Positions 56,044 to 64,000 of a stretch of DNA of 64,000 nucleotides are shown piece by piece; positions within the stretch are counted from its first letter, which is position 1; every line of letters begins with the position of its first letter. The notes under the pieces are model-generated. The model was not told the DNA's origin, made no database searches, and worked only from the letters and a program-made list of their open reading frames with translations. The DNA is taken from NCBI RefSeq assembly GCF_023701485.1, contig NZ_JAMQBK010000029.1, positions 1 through 64,000 on the forward strand, in the 5' to 3' direction. Both the position numbers and the translations under genes were made by a program. This stretch comes from Aporhodopirellula aestuarii. Its GTDB lineage: Bacteria; Planctomycetota; Planctomycetia; Pirellulales; Pirellulaceae.

Positions 56044-56798
56044 TGAATGAAACCGAGTTGGCCGACTACACGTTTGACCTTCAGGGCATCGATTACGTTG
56101 CATTGAAGTCCGCGGTGCAGGCGATTCCCACGGACGATCCTGCTAGCAAATCAGACTCTTCGTCGTCTGGTGTGGAGGCCTTTCCGTTGGTTCGATTGAC
56201 CGGGTTGAGTGGTCAGGAATCCGCCTGCATGCGTTGGTCTCATCTCGTCCGAGTGCATGCCTTGGGGGATCTCGGCGATTTCGCGTTTGCGTGGTTCAAC
56301 GGCGTCGATTTGCATTTGGAAGGCAGCGTGGGTGACGGAGCTTGCGAAGGAATGCGGCGGGGCGTCGTTCGGATTACAGGGAACGCGGGTTGTGGTTTGG
56401 GGGCCGCGATGACGGGCGGGACGCTCGCGGTTTACGGTGCGGCGGGGCCCCGGGTCGGGGCTGCGATGCGTGGCGGCAGCATTTTTGTTCGCGGTGATGT
56501 GGGCGAAGATACCGGGGCGGGGGCATTGGCGGGCACGATTGTCGTCGGAGGAGATGCGGGGGCAAACCTCGGAGACGGGCTTAACAACGTCACGGTTTTT
56601 CTGCGTGGCAAGGCGACTTCGCTCGCTCCGGGCGTGATCGAGGCACCGCTGCGAAAACGCGAAGAAGTCCGTTTGGGTCTGCTCCTGATGAGCGCTTCGA
56701 TACGGGGCAAGGCAGCTGATTTCAGACGCATCATTCCCGAGGCCCGCTGGAAGGCGGAAGAGGCCGGTGCCGGCGAAGTACGCCCAAACTGGCGGTAG
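56043..56798 (+). CDS. GXGXG-repeat protein, FwdC/FhcC-like
   Basis: A 251-residue protein with the right-handed beta-helix GXGXG domain shared by FwdC/FhcC (formylmethanofuran dehydrogenase or formyltransferase/hydrolase subunit C) and the C-terminus of glutamate synthase. Repeats are GVVRITGNAGCGLGAAMTGG, then GAAGPRVGAAMRGGSIFVRG, then GAGALAGTIVVGGDAGANLG. Planctomycetes carry FhcABCD for formaldehyde oxidation with a methanofuran-like cofactor, which makes FhcC likely, but the other Fhc subunits are not in this window. Translation is coupled to the PNP gene by a one-base overlap. Confidence 0.75.
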   Translation: MNETELADYTFDLQGIDYVALKSAVQAIPTDDPASKSDSSSSGVEAFPLVRLTGLSGQESACMRWSHLVRVHALGDLGDFAFAWFNGVDLHLEGSVGDGACEGMRRGVVRITGNAGCGLGAAMTGGTLAVYGAAGPRVGAAMRGGSIFVRGDVGEDTGAGALAGTIVVGGDAGANLGDGLNNVTVFLRGKATSLAPGVIEAPLRKREEVRLGLLLMSASIRGKAADFRRIIPEARWKAEEAGAGEVRPNWR

Positions 56799-57067
56799 GT
56801 CTTCTAAACTTTTTTGGGTTTTCTTGCCTGTGAAACTCAAAAAAATTCAAGTTCCGCCTCGTTCGCTGTCCATTGGGGTTGTGATCAAACGGCCGGATCG
56901 CCGACGATCCCCCTTCACCGCAGTCAACGCGTCATTGCCATCGTGAAGGATCGCGATCGGTAATGGACTTCAAATTTCTCGCTGACCATCGACGGTCTGT
57001 GTCATCGAGTTTTTTCGCATGCGGGCGGCGGTACTCCTTTTCTAAAGCGTCCAAGGAGGGACGAAAC

Positions 57068-58561
57068 GTGCGACATACCCCCACAAATCAACGCGCTACC
57101 TTTCCAGCCGTGTGGTCCGCCACGCTCCTCTTGTTGGCGGTTGTCGGATTCGCCGGCACCGCGATGGCGGATGCGGTATTGCTCGAATTCAGTTCATCGA
57201 ACTGCCCACCTTGTCGAGCCATGCAGCCGATCGTCTCGGAGCTGATCGCCCGCGGAGTCCCGGTTCGCCAAGTCGACGTTCATTCCGAACCACAACTCGT
57301 TCAGCGATACAAAATTCGCAGCACGCCAACCTATGTCATTCTCCGCGAGGGACGCGAAGTCACTCGTTTGATCGGTGCTCAGACCGGATCGCAGTTACAA
57401 GCCGCATTGCAGCAAAGCCCGTCCGGTCAGATCGTATCGACGGGTAGCCAGATCGCAGTGCCGACACGGCCTTCGGCCAGTATTCAAGAGCCACAAACGC
57501 GCTTGGCACCGCTGCCGGCGCACACCGGGGGAATGAGTTCTTCTTCAAACCGTTCGGTGCGACGTGAGCGTGAAGAGAACGGTTGGCGATCATTGGAGTC
57601 GCTGACATCCGCCACCACCGCGGACCCTCGCTCGGCGATTAACTCGTTGGGGCGTTCGCAAAAAGTCGTTGAGGCGATGCCGAGTGTTTCCTTAGCCGAC
57701 GCGGTTGAGCGGGCACACGCTGCAACGGTTCGATTGCGCGTCTACGACGGTCGCGGCTATGGTGCAGGCACCGGAACGATTATTGACGTTCACGGTGAAG
57801 AGGCACTCGTGCTGACCTGTGGCCACTTGTTCCGTGATGGTGACGGGAAAGACAAAATCGAAGTCGACCTTTTTGTCGGCGGTGAACCTCATACGGTGAC
57901 CGGTCAGCTTGTTGATTACGATGCGGGTGACCGCGACATCGGTCTCGTCGCGATCCGCCCAGGCATGCCAGTGCAGCCGGTCAAAGTGGTTACCGCCAGC
58001 GAAAAAATGAAAGTCGGCCAAACCGCATTCAGTTTCGGTTGCGACCGAGGCGACCCTCCGTCACGTCGGGACACACGCATCACCGGTGTCGACAAATACA
58101 ATCAAAACATCAACGCCTCGAATCTTGAAATTGCGGGTGCACCGATCGACGGACGCAGTGGCGGTGGATTGTTTGACGAACGTGGAGTGCTGATCGGCGT
58201 CTGCAACGCGGCCGATTATAAATCCGACATCGGAATCTACACCGGTCCCGGATCGATCCATTGGCAGCTCGATCGCGTTCAGTTGTCACGCCTTTATCAA
58301 GGAAACGAAAGCGAGTCATTTGCGAGCACCGACGCGGGCATGGGCAGTATGAACGACGCCGTTGCACCTGCATCATTTGAGCCGGCAATGAACCAGTTCG
58401 CTAGCCAAAGTGCCAATGACGCTGCGTCGATGGACGCCAGCGACAGCGAGATGATCGTGATCCTCCGTGACCGGGACGGTAACGTTCGCGAAGAAGTGTT
58501 GACGCTACGGCAACCCGACGCACGCTTGGTGCAACAGATTCGCCAAGCGGCAATGCGATAG
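57068..58561 (+). CDS. Secreted thioredoxin-trypsin-like protease fusion
   Basis: A 497-residue exported protein. After a signal peptide (ATLLLLAVVGFAGTAMADA) comes a thioredoxin fold with the CxxC active site in SSSNCPPCRAMQPIV and the cis-Pro region IRSTPTYVIL. A linker rich in Ser and Arg leads to a trypsin-like domain with His in LVLTCGHLFRDG, Asp in GDRDIGLVAIRP and Ser in DGRSGGGLFDERG, a full triad. The GTG at 57068 is chosen for AAGGAGG at 57052-57058; the longer ATG frame from 56963 lacks such a site and would bury the signal peptide. It probably acts in the periplasm on misfolded or oxidised proteins, by inference. Confidence 0.9.
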   Translation: MRHTPTNQRATFPAVWSATLLLLAVVGFAGTAMADAVLLEFSSSNCPPCRAMQPIVSELIARGVPVRQVDVHSEPQLVQRYKIRSTPTYVILREGREVTRLIGAQTGSQLQAALQQSPSGQIVSTGSQIAVPTRPSASIQEPQTRLAPLPAHTGGMSSSSNRSVRREREENGWRSLESLTSATTADPRSAINSLGRSQKVVEAMPSVSLADAVERAHAATVRLRVYDGRGYGAGTGTIIDVHGEEALVLTCGHLFRDGDGKDKIEVDLFVGGEPHTVTGQLVDYDAGDRDIGLVAIRPGMPVQPVKVVTASEKMKVGQTAFSFGCDRGDPPSRRDTRITGVDKYNQNINASNLEIAGAPIDGRSGGGLFDERGVLIGVCNAADYKSDIGIYTGPGSIHWQLDRVQLSRLYQGNESESFASTDAGMGSMNDAVAPASFEPAMNQFASQSANDAASMDASDSEMIVILRDRDGNVREEVLTLRQPDARLVQQIRQAAMR

Positions 58562-58612
58562 ACAAACCTCTTCCGCGATCTTGATGGGTTCGCCGCGGTT
58601 CGATCAACTCGC

Positions 58613-60175
58613 TCAGTCGGCGAATCGGATTTTAAAGACGATGGCTTCAGCGTGAACGGGTTTGGCGGGCATGACAACGGACCAATGCGTGTCGGTTTGC
58701 TCGTGCTGCAACGTCTCGTTGCTGCCGAGCATGGTAACCGCCGTGATGGTCCCCACAGGTTTGCCGTCGGTTGACGGAGCATTCTTGCCGAGCGATTCGA
58801 TCATGATCGTTTCACCCTCGCCAGGCCATCCGAGCACACTGGCGTATAGCACGTTCCCTTTCGTCGTGAATCGAATGTCTTTGTCGGAAAAGCCATCGAA
58901 GCGGAGATCGGCCAAGTGGCCGTTGACAGTTTGTGTCGGGCCCTCACCAAAAACTCGCCAAGGGCGAGTGGCGTAGATCGCTTCGCCGTTTACTTTCAAC
59001 CAGCTCCCGATTTCACGTAATCGTGTTTGTTGTTCGATCGGAATGGTTCCGTCGGGATGCGGCGCGACGTTCAACAGCACGCAACCGTTCTTGCTGACGA
59101 TGTCAATCAGATCGTGTAACAAACGTTGGGTCGAATAGTACTCCAACGTGGGGCTGTAACTCCACGAGTTCTCTGCGATCGATGTATCGCATAACCATGG
59201 CTCGGGATAGATCTCCGGCATTCGCGAACGCTCTAAATCCAACACTGCGGTACCTGGTTCCAGATCATGGAATTTGTAGGTGAGTACCACTTCGCGATCA
59301 GAGGCGGCTGATACGTTGTAGAAATGAGACACCATCCGGCGTAGATGCGTCTCGGGAATGACATTCATCCGATTGTCAAACCACAACAGGTCCGGCTCAT
59401 ATCGGTCCACGACTTCGATGACCTTGGCGAGCCAATCATCGGCAAACGATTCGGGCGGTAACGCGTCGGCGGGTAGCTCGTTTCGTAAAAGATGGGCGTT
59501 GGATCGCTGGAATGTATCCTGCTTCGTTGGCGGACCGTAAAGGGATGCGTACCTTGGATCGCCGGCATCCGAGCCCGGTCGGCCCGTCGGATACCAAGCC
59601 CATTTCCATTGATGGTGAAACGAGGTCATGAATTTCATCCCTCGACCACGGATCGCCGTTTGCAACTCGCCAACGATGTCGCGTTGCGGCCCCATCGAAC
59701 CCGCGTTCCAGGGAAACCTTTCACTCGGCCACATCGAAAATCCGTCTGCATGTTCGGCCACGGGGCCGGCGAAACGAGCCCCCGATTGAGCGAACACTTC
59801 CGCCCATGCTTCGGCGTCAAACTTCTTTGCCGTGAACATCGGGACAAAGTCTTTGTAGCCGAACTGCGTCAGCGATCCGTATGTTTTCTCATGGAATAAT
59901 CGGGCCTCGTTTCCTGGAAGGTACATGTTCCGCGAGTACCAGTCGGTATTGCCGGGGTAGGTGGGAACGCTGTACGGGCCCCAGTGTGTATAGATTCCAA
60001 ATTTCGCATCACGAAACCATTGCGGGCACTCGTATTTTTGAAGCGAAGACCAAGTAGTTTCAAATGGGGCTGAGTTGGCAGGGCTGTCTTGGATGCTTGG
60101 TTCAGTGGATGAAGCTTCGAAAAGCGGTAGCAGGCTGGCGACGGTAAGAACCAGAGTTCGGATGAGGCGATGCAT
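58613..60175 (-). CDS. Secreted alpha-L-fucosidase, GH29
   Basis: A 520-residue glycoside hydrolase family 29 enzyme that removes alpha-L-fucose from polysaccharides such as algal sulfated fucans. It has a signal peptide (TLVLTVASLLPLFEAS), then WFRDAKFGIYTHWGPYSVPT, RFAGPVAEHADGFSMWPS, and the nucleophile region YEPDLLWFDNRMN with the Asp expected as nucleophile. The C-terminal ~150 residues form the usual beta-sandwich (LNVAPHPDGTIP onward). The ATG at 60175 is preferred over 60190 because AAGGA lies about eight bases before it. It fits the marine polysaccharide-degrading lifestyle of Pirellulaceae. Confidence 0.93.
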   Translation of the reverse strand: MHRLIRTLVLTVASLLPLFEASSTEPSIQDSPANSAPFETTWSSLQKYECPQWFRDAKFGIYTHWGPYSVPTYPGNTDWYSRNMYLPGNEARLFHEKTYGSLTQFGYKDFVPMFTAKKFDAEAWAEVFAQSGARFAGPVAEHADGFSMWPSERFPWNAGSMGPQRDIVGELQTAIRGRGMKFMTSFHHQWKWAWYPTGRPGSDAGDPRYASLYGPPTKQDTFQRSNAHLLRNELPADALPPESFADDWLAKVIEVVDRYEPDLLWFDNRMNVIPETHLRRMVSHFYNVSAASDREVVLTYKFHDLEPGTAVLDLERSRMPEIYPEPWLCDTSIAENSWSYSPTLEYYSTQRLLHDLIDIVSKNGCVLLNVAPHPDGTIPIEQQTRLREIGSWLKVNGEAIYATRPWRVFGEGPTQTVNGHLADLRFDGFSDKDIRFTTKGNVLYASVLGWPGEGETIMIESLGKNAPSTDGKPVGTITAVTMLGSNETLQHEQTDTHWSVVMPAKPVHAEAIVFKIRFAD

Positions 60176-60772
60176 GGTGGGATCCTTCATCGACGGCAGG
60201 CGAGGTGAGGAAACGGTCTTTCACAACGACAACGATTACTTCGGAAGAGAGATCGTGTAGGCGGGGGAATCGTTGGAGGAATTTCAAGCGGCGCTAATTT
60301 TAGCTCAATCGCCGATTCATTTAGTGACGTTATCGCCAGTTTTGACAGTGGCACATCGTCACGTTTGCAGACGCGATCAATCGTCGCCGAAGCAAAGAAG
60401 TGAAGCCGTAACGTGAGATCTATACGTTCGTCAGAATTGTCTCGATCACAGAGACTGAAACATGGTGTTGTCGTTGCGCGAGGCCCTAGATGACATCATC
60501 GCAAGCCACGCTTATGTGGACGTCTGTATTGTTGTTTGACATGCGTCGGAATTATTTTGACTGGGCTCTATGCATCGGATATACCAAAGGGTTTCCAACG
60601 CAATATGGCTAGGCAATGTGTTGTGACTAAGTTTCTTGTTTCTTAGTAACCGACATCTCAGTACACGGGGCTGACTGAGTACGAAGCCGGTCAAACGGCT
60701 TGCAGTGTGTCGAAATAGAGCGAATGGGGCGGTTTGTTTTCACTCTTGTCACTTGCGGACGCGGACGATCTC
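60176..60772. promoter_or_regulatory. Divergent intergenic region
   Basis: About 600 bp between the fucosidase and the next plus-strand gene. It holds promoters for both by position. No gene or repeat was recognised; the minus-strand frame at 60627-60890 is not supported. Confidence 0.45.
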
Positions 60773-62080
60773 GTGGGAAATCGTAGTTGTCATTTGTTAT
60801 TGCAACGCGTTGCGGGGGTATTGCTCTCGGTGATGAGTCTCGGACTCTGTCAGGTCGCGTTGGCAGTCGAGCATCAGTGGTTACCACCATTGAGCGAATT
60901 GCCCGACGAGAATCTCGATCATGCGTTAGTGGTGGTCTTGATCACGAACGATGTCGCAACCGAATGGGCGGAAGGGAAGGTGTCGCGACGCACGTCTGCC
61001 GGTGAGTTGTGTTGGTGTCGTTCGCCGTTCTTGAAGGCTGTTTCGGGAATCCCGTCGGGATTATTTCATTCATCCGCTCCTGTGTACTGGCAACATTGGC
61101 CGGTCGGTTTACCGCCAATCTTGACTGGCGGTGAAAAAGTGATTGAACCAGGGCGGGCTGTCGTGGTGGTTACCGACGGTGACTATCGAATACTCGAATT
61201 GTTCGTTGGTATACCGAGTGATGAAGAGCTCTCTCGTTTGCTCGGTGATGCCGAAGACACACGGAGATGGATGCGCCAAAACGTAACTCAGCCGAGCGAT
61301 TTCACGAAGCAGATCGCTGACCGAAATCGCGAGCGCATGAGTCGGCTGTGGAAGAGGGAACTCGATCGACAGTTAATCGCGATGGGTGAATCGCCCGATC
61401 AGGATGACGCGGGATTGATCGAGGACAACGAACGATTCACCGAAGACGTCAAGGTTCGTTTTGGTCCACTTGCCGCTCAACTACAAACCCTTTACCTCAA
61501 AGACGTTCAATTGCGTTTTGGTCTAACACAATTGAGTGATTTTGAACGGCTCATCGTGCTGGAGCAGCACTCGGCGACACGGATGCCGTGGACCTTGACG
61601 ATCACACCCTTCCTTGCCGGAGCGGATTTGAAAAGCGTCTATTTGGACTTGATCGAAATCGTCTGGGATCGGCAAGTGATGTCACTCGGTCACCCAGGAG
61701 AAGATTCAAAAGGCGATGAATCGCTCGGCAAATGGATTTCGCAACTTGGTGAACAACATCCGTTCGCTTTGGAAATTCGCTTACCACTGCTATCCGAACG
61801 TGGCGAAATGCAACTCGCCCCGGTATCCGCCATCGCCCGACGTCGTGGTTTCGGTTGGAAGGATTTGGATGCGGCGCTCAGCGAGAGTCCGATTCGCCAA
61901 GTTACCAACCGTGAGTTAGCGGCTTGGTTGCTACGCCACAACGAACGTCCGCTCGATCTGAGTCGACCAAGTCGTGCTCGTTACTTGTTTTTCCGATCTT
62001 CGAAGGATCACCCCTACCCGATTCGTGACGGCGAACCTCCCGCTCGTTCGATCACGATGATACGACAGGTGCAAAAATGA
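60773..62080 (+). CDS. Unknown exported protein coupled to DUF1111 gene
   Basis: About 435 residues with an N-terminal signal peptide (RVAGVLLSVMSLGLCQVALA) and no domain I recognise. Features are LDHALVVVLITNDVATEWAE near residue 50, a Cys pair in ELCWCRSPF near residue 80 that could bind metal or be oxidised, the strand GRAVVVVTDGDYRILELFVG, and a charged helical C-terminal half. The first part could be thioredoxin-like. The start is uncertain: a GTG at 60773 and a TTG at 60734 are both possible. The stop overlaps the next gene by ATGA, so it probably works with that cytochrome-like protein outside the inner membrane. Confidence 0.7.
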   Translation: MGNRSCHLLLQRVAGVLLSVMSLGLCQVALAVEHQWLPPLSELPDENLDHALVVVLITNDVATEWAEGKVSRRTSAGELCWCRSPFLKAVSGIPSGLFHSSAPVYWQHWPVGLPPILTGGEKVIEPGRAVVVVTDGDYRILELFVGIPSDEELSRLLGDAEDTRRWMRQNVTQPSDFTKQIADRNRERMSRLWKRELDRQLIAMGESPDQDDAGLIEDNERFTEDVKVRFGPLAAQLQTLYLKDVQLRFGLTQLSDFERLIVLEQHSATRMPWTLTITPFLAGADLKSVYLDLIEIVWDRQVMSLGHPGEDSKGDESLGKWISQLGEQHPFALEIRLPLLSERGEMQLAPVSAIARRRGFGWKDLDAALSESPIRQVTNRELAAWLLRHNERPLDLSRPSRARYLFFRSSKDHPYPIRDGEPPARSITMIRQVQK

Positions 62081-63696
62081 ACTCACGGTTTCTCTGCTGT
62101 CTCGTTTTGGCGATGGTTCCCGTGACCGCGTCGGCGGTGGCTCCCAATGCCCTTTTGCTCGGATCTCAGCTATTCGAGCATGAGTGGCAGTCGCAGAACC
62201 CCGCCCTCGGCAGTGATGGTTTGGGGCCGTTGTTCAATGCCACGTCCTGTGCGACCTGCCATCGACAAGGCGGTGTCGGCGGCGGTGGCGAAGCGGAATT
62301 TAATGCCAAATCGATCGGGATCGAGTCGATCAAGATTCAAGGGAGCGGATTAACGAGCGCGCGACTGGCCGAAATGATCTCGCGTTTCCATCCGGGATTT
62401 GTGATCGCAGAGGGAAGTATCCTCAATGTCTTGCCGCTGGCTCATCACGGCGGCACGGACGTGGCTCGCAAACTTCATGATGCCATGACGTTGGTTACCT
62501 CAGCCGATTATTCGGAATCAGGAGGCCCGATCGATGCATCGGAAGTGCGAATCGCCAACGCGTCACCAATCGTCTTTGAGCAGAATATCGATGGTTATCA
62601 AGTTCGCATCACCGCTCGCATGTATGGGCGTAACACGACCGCACTTTTTGGCAGCGGATTGATTGACCGCGTTCCGGACAAATTGCTCGATCGACAAGTT
62701 CGTATCCAACAACAGCACCCTGAAATTAGCGGCCGACCCTCAACACTCCCCGATGGCCGTTACGGCAAATTTGGGTGGCGAGCAAACGTTGCGTCATTGT
62801 TCGAATTCAACGATCAGGCTTGTGCGAACGAGATGGGACTGCAAACGCGACGTAAAAAACAGTCTGATGACGCAACCAATCGAGCGTACAGCAACGCTTC
62901 GTTTGATATCACCGATGGGCAGGTCGAGGCGCTGACGCAGTTTGTCGCCGCACTGCCGGCACCGACACGGTATGTCACGCATGATCAGGCTCACCTCGCT
63001 TCGGTCCGCAACGGCGAAGCGGTCTTTAATCGCGTTGGTTGTGCGGTATGCCATGTCCGTGATATGGGCGTCGCCAAAGGGATTTACAGCGACCTGTTGC
63101 TGCATGACATGGGAAGCGAATCAATCGATCTGAATCATGCTGAGCCTTACGTGGTGCGACGAACCATCATGGATAATGAAGTCGACAGTACGTATGCGGC
63201 CGGTTCCGTCGTAGGCCGGACGCCGTACTATGGACCGGCGACTTTGTTACCTTTACCCGTCGCCAAGCCAACAAATATTGACGTGTTACCGGATTCGCCG
63301 GTTAGGAGTTACCGATCGCCAAATTCGTTCGATTTTGTTTCTCCGAGTCAACCAGAGACGTTGGTGTCGTTTCGTTTGATCGACTCGGCACTCAATCCCG
63401 ATACTGAGAACAACTCCGTCGCTCGGCAGAGGTCTCGTAGTGTCGCTACGCGGATTGATCGTTATGAGCGAATGGAAATCGAGCCGACCAACTTCAACCA
63501 AGAATGGCGAACGCCTCCTCTGTGGGGACTGCGTGATTCGGCCCCTTATATGCATGATGGTCGAGCGGAGACTCTGCTTGAATCGATCGCGATGCATGAC
63601 GGGGAAGCCGCGGGAACGCGAGACCGGTTTCTTTCGTCGTCCTACGAAGATCGGCAAGACCTGATCGCGTTTCTTGAAACGTTGGTGGCGCCGTAA
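62077..63696 (+). CDS. Di-haem oxidoreductase (DUF1111, putative peroxidase)
   Basis: A 539-residue exported c-type cytochrome of the DUF1111 family. The signal peptide is LCCLVLAMVPVTASA. Two haem-binding motifs are CATCHRQGG near residue 58 and CAVCHVRDM near residue 325, and the family's C-terminal WRTPPLWGLRDSAPYMHDGR segment is complete. Its likely substrate is a small organic or peroxide, with electrons passed through the two haems; the exact reaction is unknown for most members. It is translationally coupled to the upstream unknown protein. Confidence 0.93.
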   Translation: MNSRFLCCLVLAMVPVTASAVAPNALLLGSQLFEHEWQSQNPALGSDGLGPLFNATSCATCHRQGGVGGGGEAEFNAKSIGIESIKIQGSGLTSARLAEMISRFHPGFVIAEGSILNVLPLAHHGGTDVARKLHDAMTLVTSADYSESGGPIDASEVRIANASPIVFEQNIDGYQVRITARMYGRNTTALFGSGLIDRVPDKLLDRQVRIQQQHPEISGRPSTLPDGRYGKFGWRANVASLFEFNDQACANEMGLQTRRKKQSDDATNRAYSNASFDITDGQVEALTQFVAALPAPTRYVTHDQAHLASVRNGEAVFNRVGCAVCHVRDMGVAKGIYSDLLLHDMGSESIDLNHAEPYVVRRTIMDNEVDSTYAAGSVVGRTPYYGPATLLPLPVAKPTNIDVLPDSPVRSYRSPNSFDFVSPSQPETLVSFRLIDSALNPDTENNSVARQRSRSVATRIDRYERMEIEPTNFNQEWRTPPLWGLRDSAPYMHDGRAETLLESIAMHDGEAAGTRDRFLSSSYEDRQDLIAFLETLVAP

Positions 63697-63723
63697 GACG
63701 GTGGTGGCCGCTAAACGCGATCT

Positions 63724-63772
63724 GAGCTGGGAGCTGGGAGCTGGGAGCTGGGAGCTGGGAGCTGGGAGTTGC
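63724..63772. repeat. Tandem heptanucleotide repeat
   Basis: Six perfect copies of GAGCTGG (63724-63765) and a decayed seventh (GAGTTGC, 63766-63772), just after the DUF1111 gene. A simple repeat of this kind can vary in copy number. Confidence 0.93.
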
Positions 63773-63879
63773 GGACTGCGTAGGCGAAATGGATTACGCG
63801 TTGCAAACCTGACGGCGGGCGTCGATGATACGCGGTTCGTTCTCCGCAATCACGTTCGCGCCCGTACAGGTATGCCGCC

Positions 63880-64000
63880 ATTAACCACCTAACTCTGGAC
63901 GACACGATCATCGCAGTCGCCTCGCCGCTCGCTCCGGCCCCCCGCGGAATTGTGCGGATGTCGGGCGGGCAGGTCGTTGCGATTCTGCAGCGGGTGAATT
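63880..64000 (+). CDS. mnmE: tRNA modification GTPase MnmE, N-terminal part
   Basis: The 3' edge of the window opens the MnmE formyl-THF-binding domain: LTLDDTIIAVASPLAPAPRG, then IVRMSGGQVVAIL. MnmE with MnmG makes the cmnm5 modification at U34 of several tRNAs. No ATG, GTG or TTG is found in this frame at a sensible place; the best candidates are ATT at 63880 or CTG at 63895. The rest of the gene lies beyond the window. Confidence 0.75.
   Translation, partial: MNHLTLDDTIIAVASPLAPAPRGIVRMSGGQVVAILQRVN

Overview
The window looks like a chromosome segment of a Planctomycete of the Rhodopirellula/Pirellulaceae type. This is inferred from the right-hand core genes: elongation factor G, a purine nucleoside phosphorylase coupled to a GXGXG/FwdC-type protein (Planctomycetes carry methanofuran-type C1 genes), a secreted GH29 fucosidase, a DUF1111 di-haem oxidoreductase and the start of mnmE. 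No rRNA is present and the genus cannot be fixed from sequence alone.

Positions 1-14054 hold a type III CRISPR-Cas locus. cas1 and a 23-repeat array lie on the plus strand. An IS701-like insertion sequence (3018-4659, CTAG target duplication) separates them from a minus-strand effector operon: cas10 (GGDD, no HD), a Cas7-Cas5-Cas11-like fusion, a double Cas7 protein, a Cas7 with a large insertion (TIGR03986-like), and last a Csx3-like/Csx3-like/P-loop NTPase fusion. This set of fusions matches the III-Dv variant of subtype III-D. Cas10 should make cyclic oligoadenylate and the Csx3-AAA protein should sense or remove it. No Cas2, Cas6, Csx19 or CARF effector was recognised; these could lie upstream of the window.

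Positions 14055-17800 are an accessory stretch: a small membrane protein, a GIY-YIG nuclease, two unknown proteins and a serine-recombinase fragment. Positions 17780-40234 are a complete type 2 BREX (Pgl-like) island read in one direction: MerR/excisionase-like regulator, pglW, pglX, pglY, an AlbA_2/ATP-binding protein, a deleted DUF1016 nuclease, pglZ, brxD, a GmrSD-type DUF262-HNH restriction protein, and brxHI.

Positions 40235-44434 are a junkyard of truncated genes (Sel1, a PglZ N-terminus, DUF1257, an SDR epimerase) around a nucleotidyltransferase-like gene and an intact DUF2997 gene. Positions 44435-52126 look like an unfamiliar mobile element: an ADP-ribosyltransferase-like protein, two distant proteins with family-A-polymerase-like motifs flanking a ParB-like protein, an 18-bp tandem repeat, and an AlpA-like HTH gene translationally coupled to an unknown protein. 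A tRNA-Leu(UAA) at 52127-52212 marks the end of the accessory region.

Positions 52586-64000 are core or niche genes: fusA, PNP, the FwdC-like protein, a secreted thioredoxin-trypsin fusion, the fucosidase, a secreted unknown coupled to a DUF1111 cytochrome-like protein, and the 5' end of mnmE.
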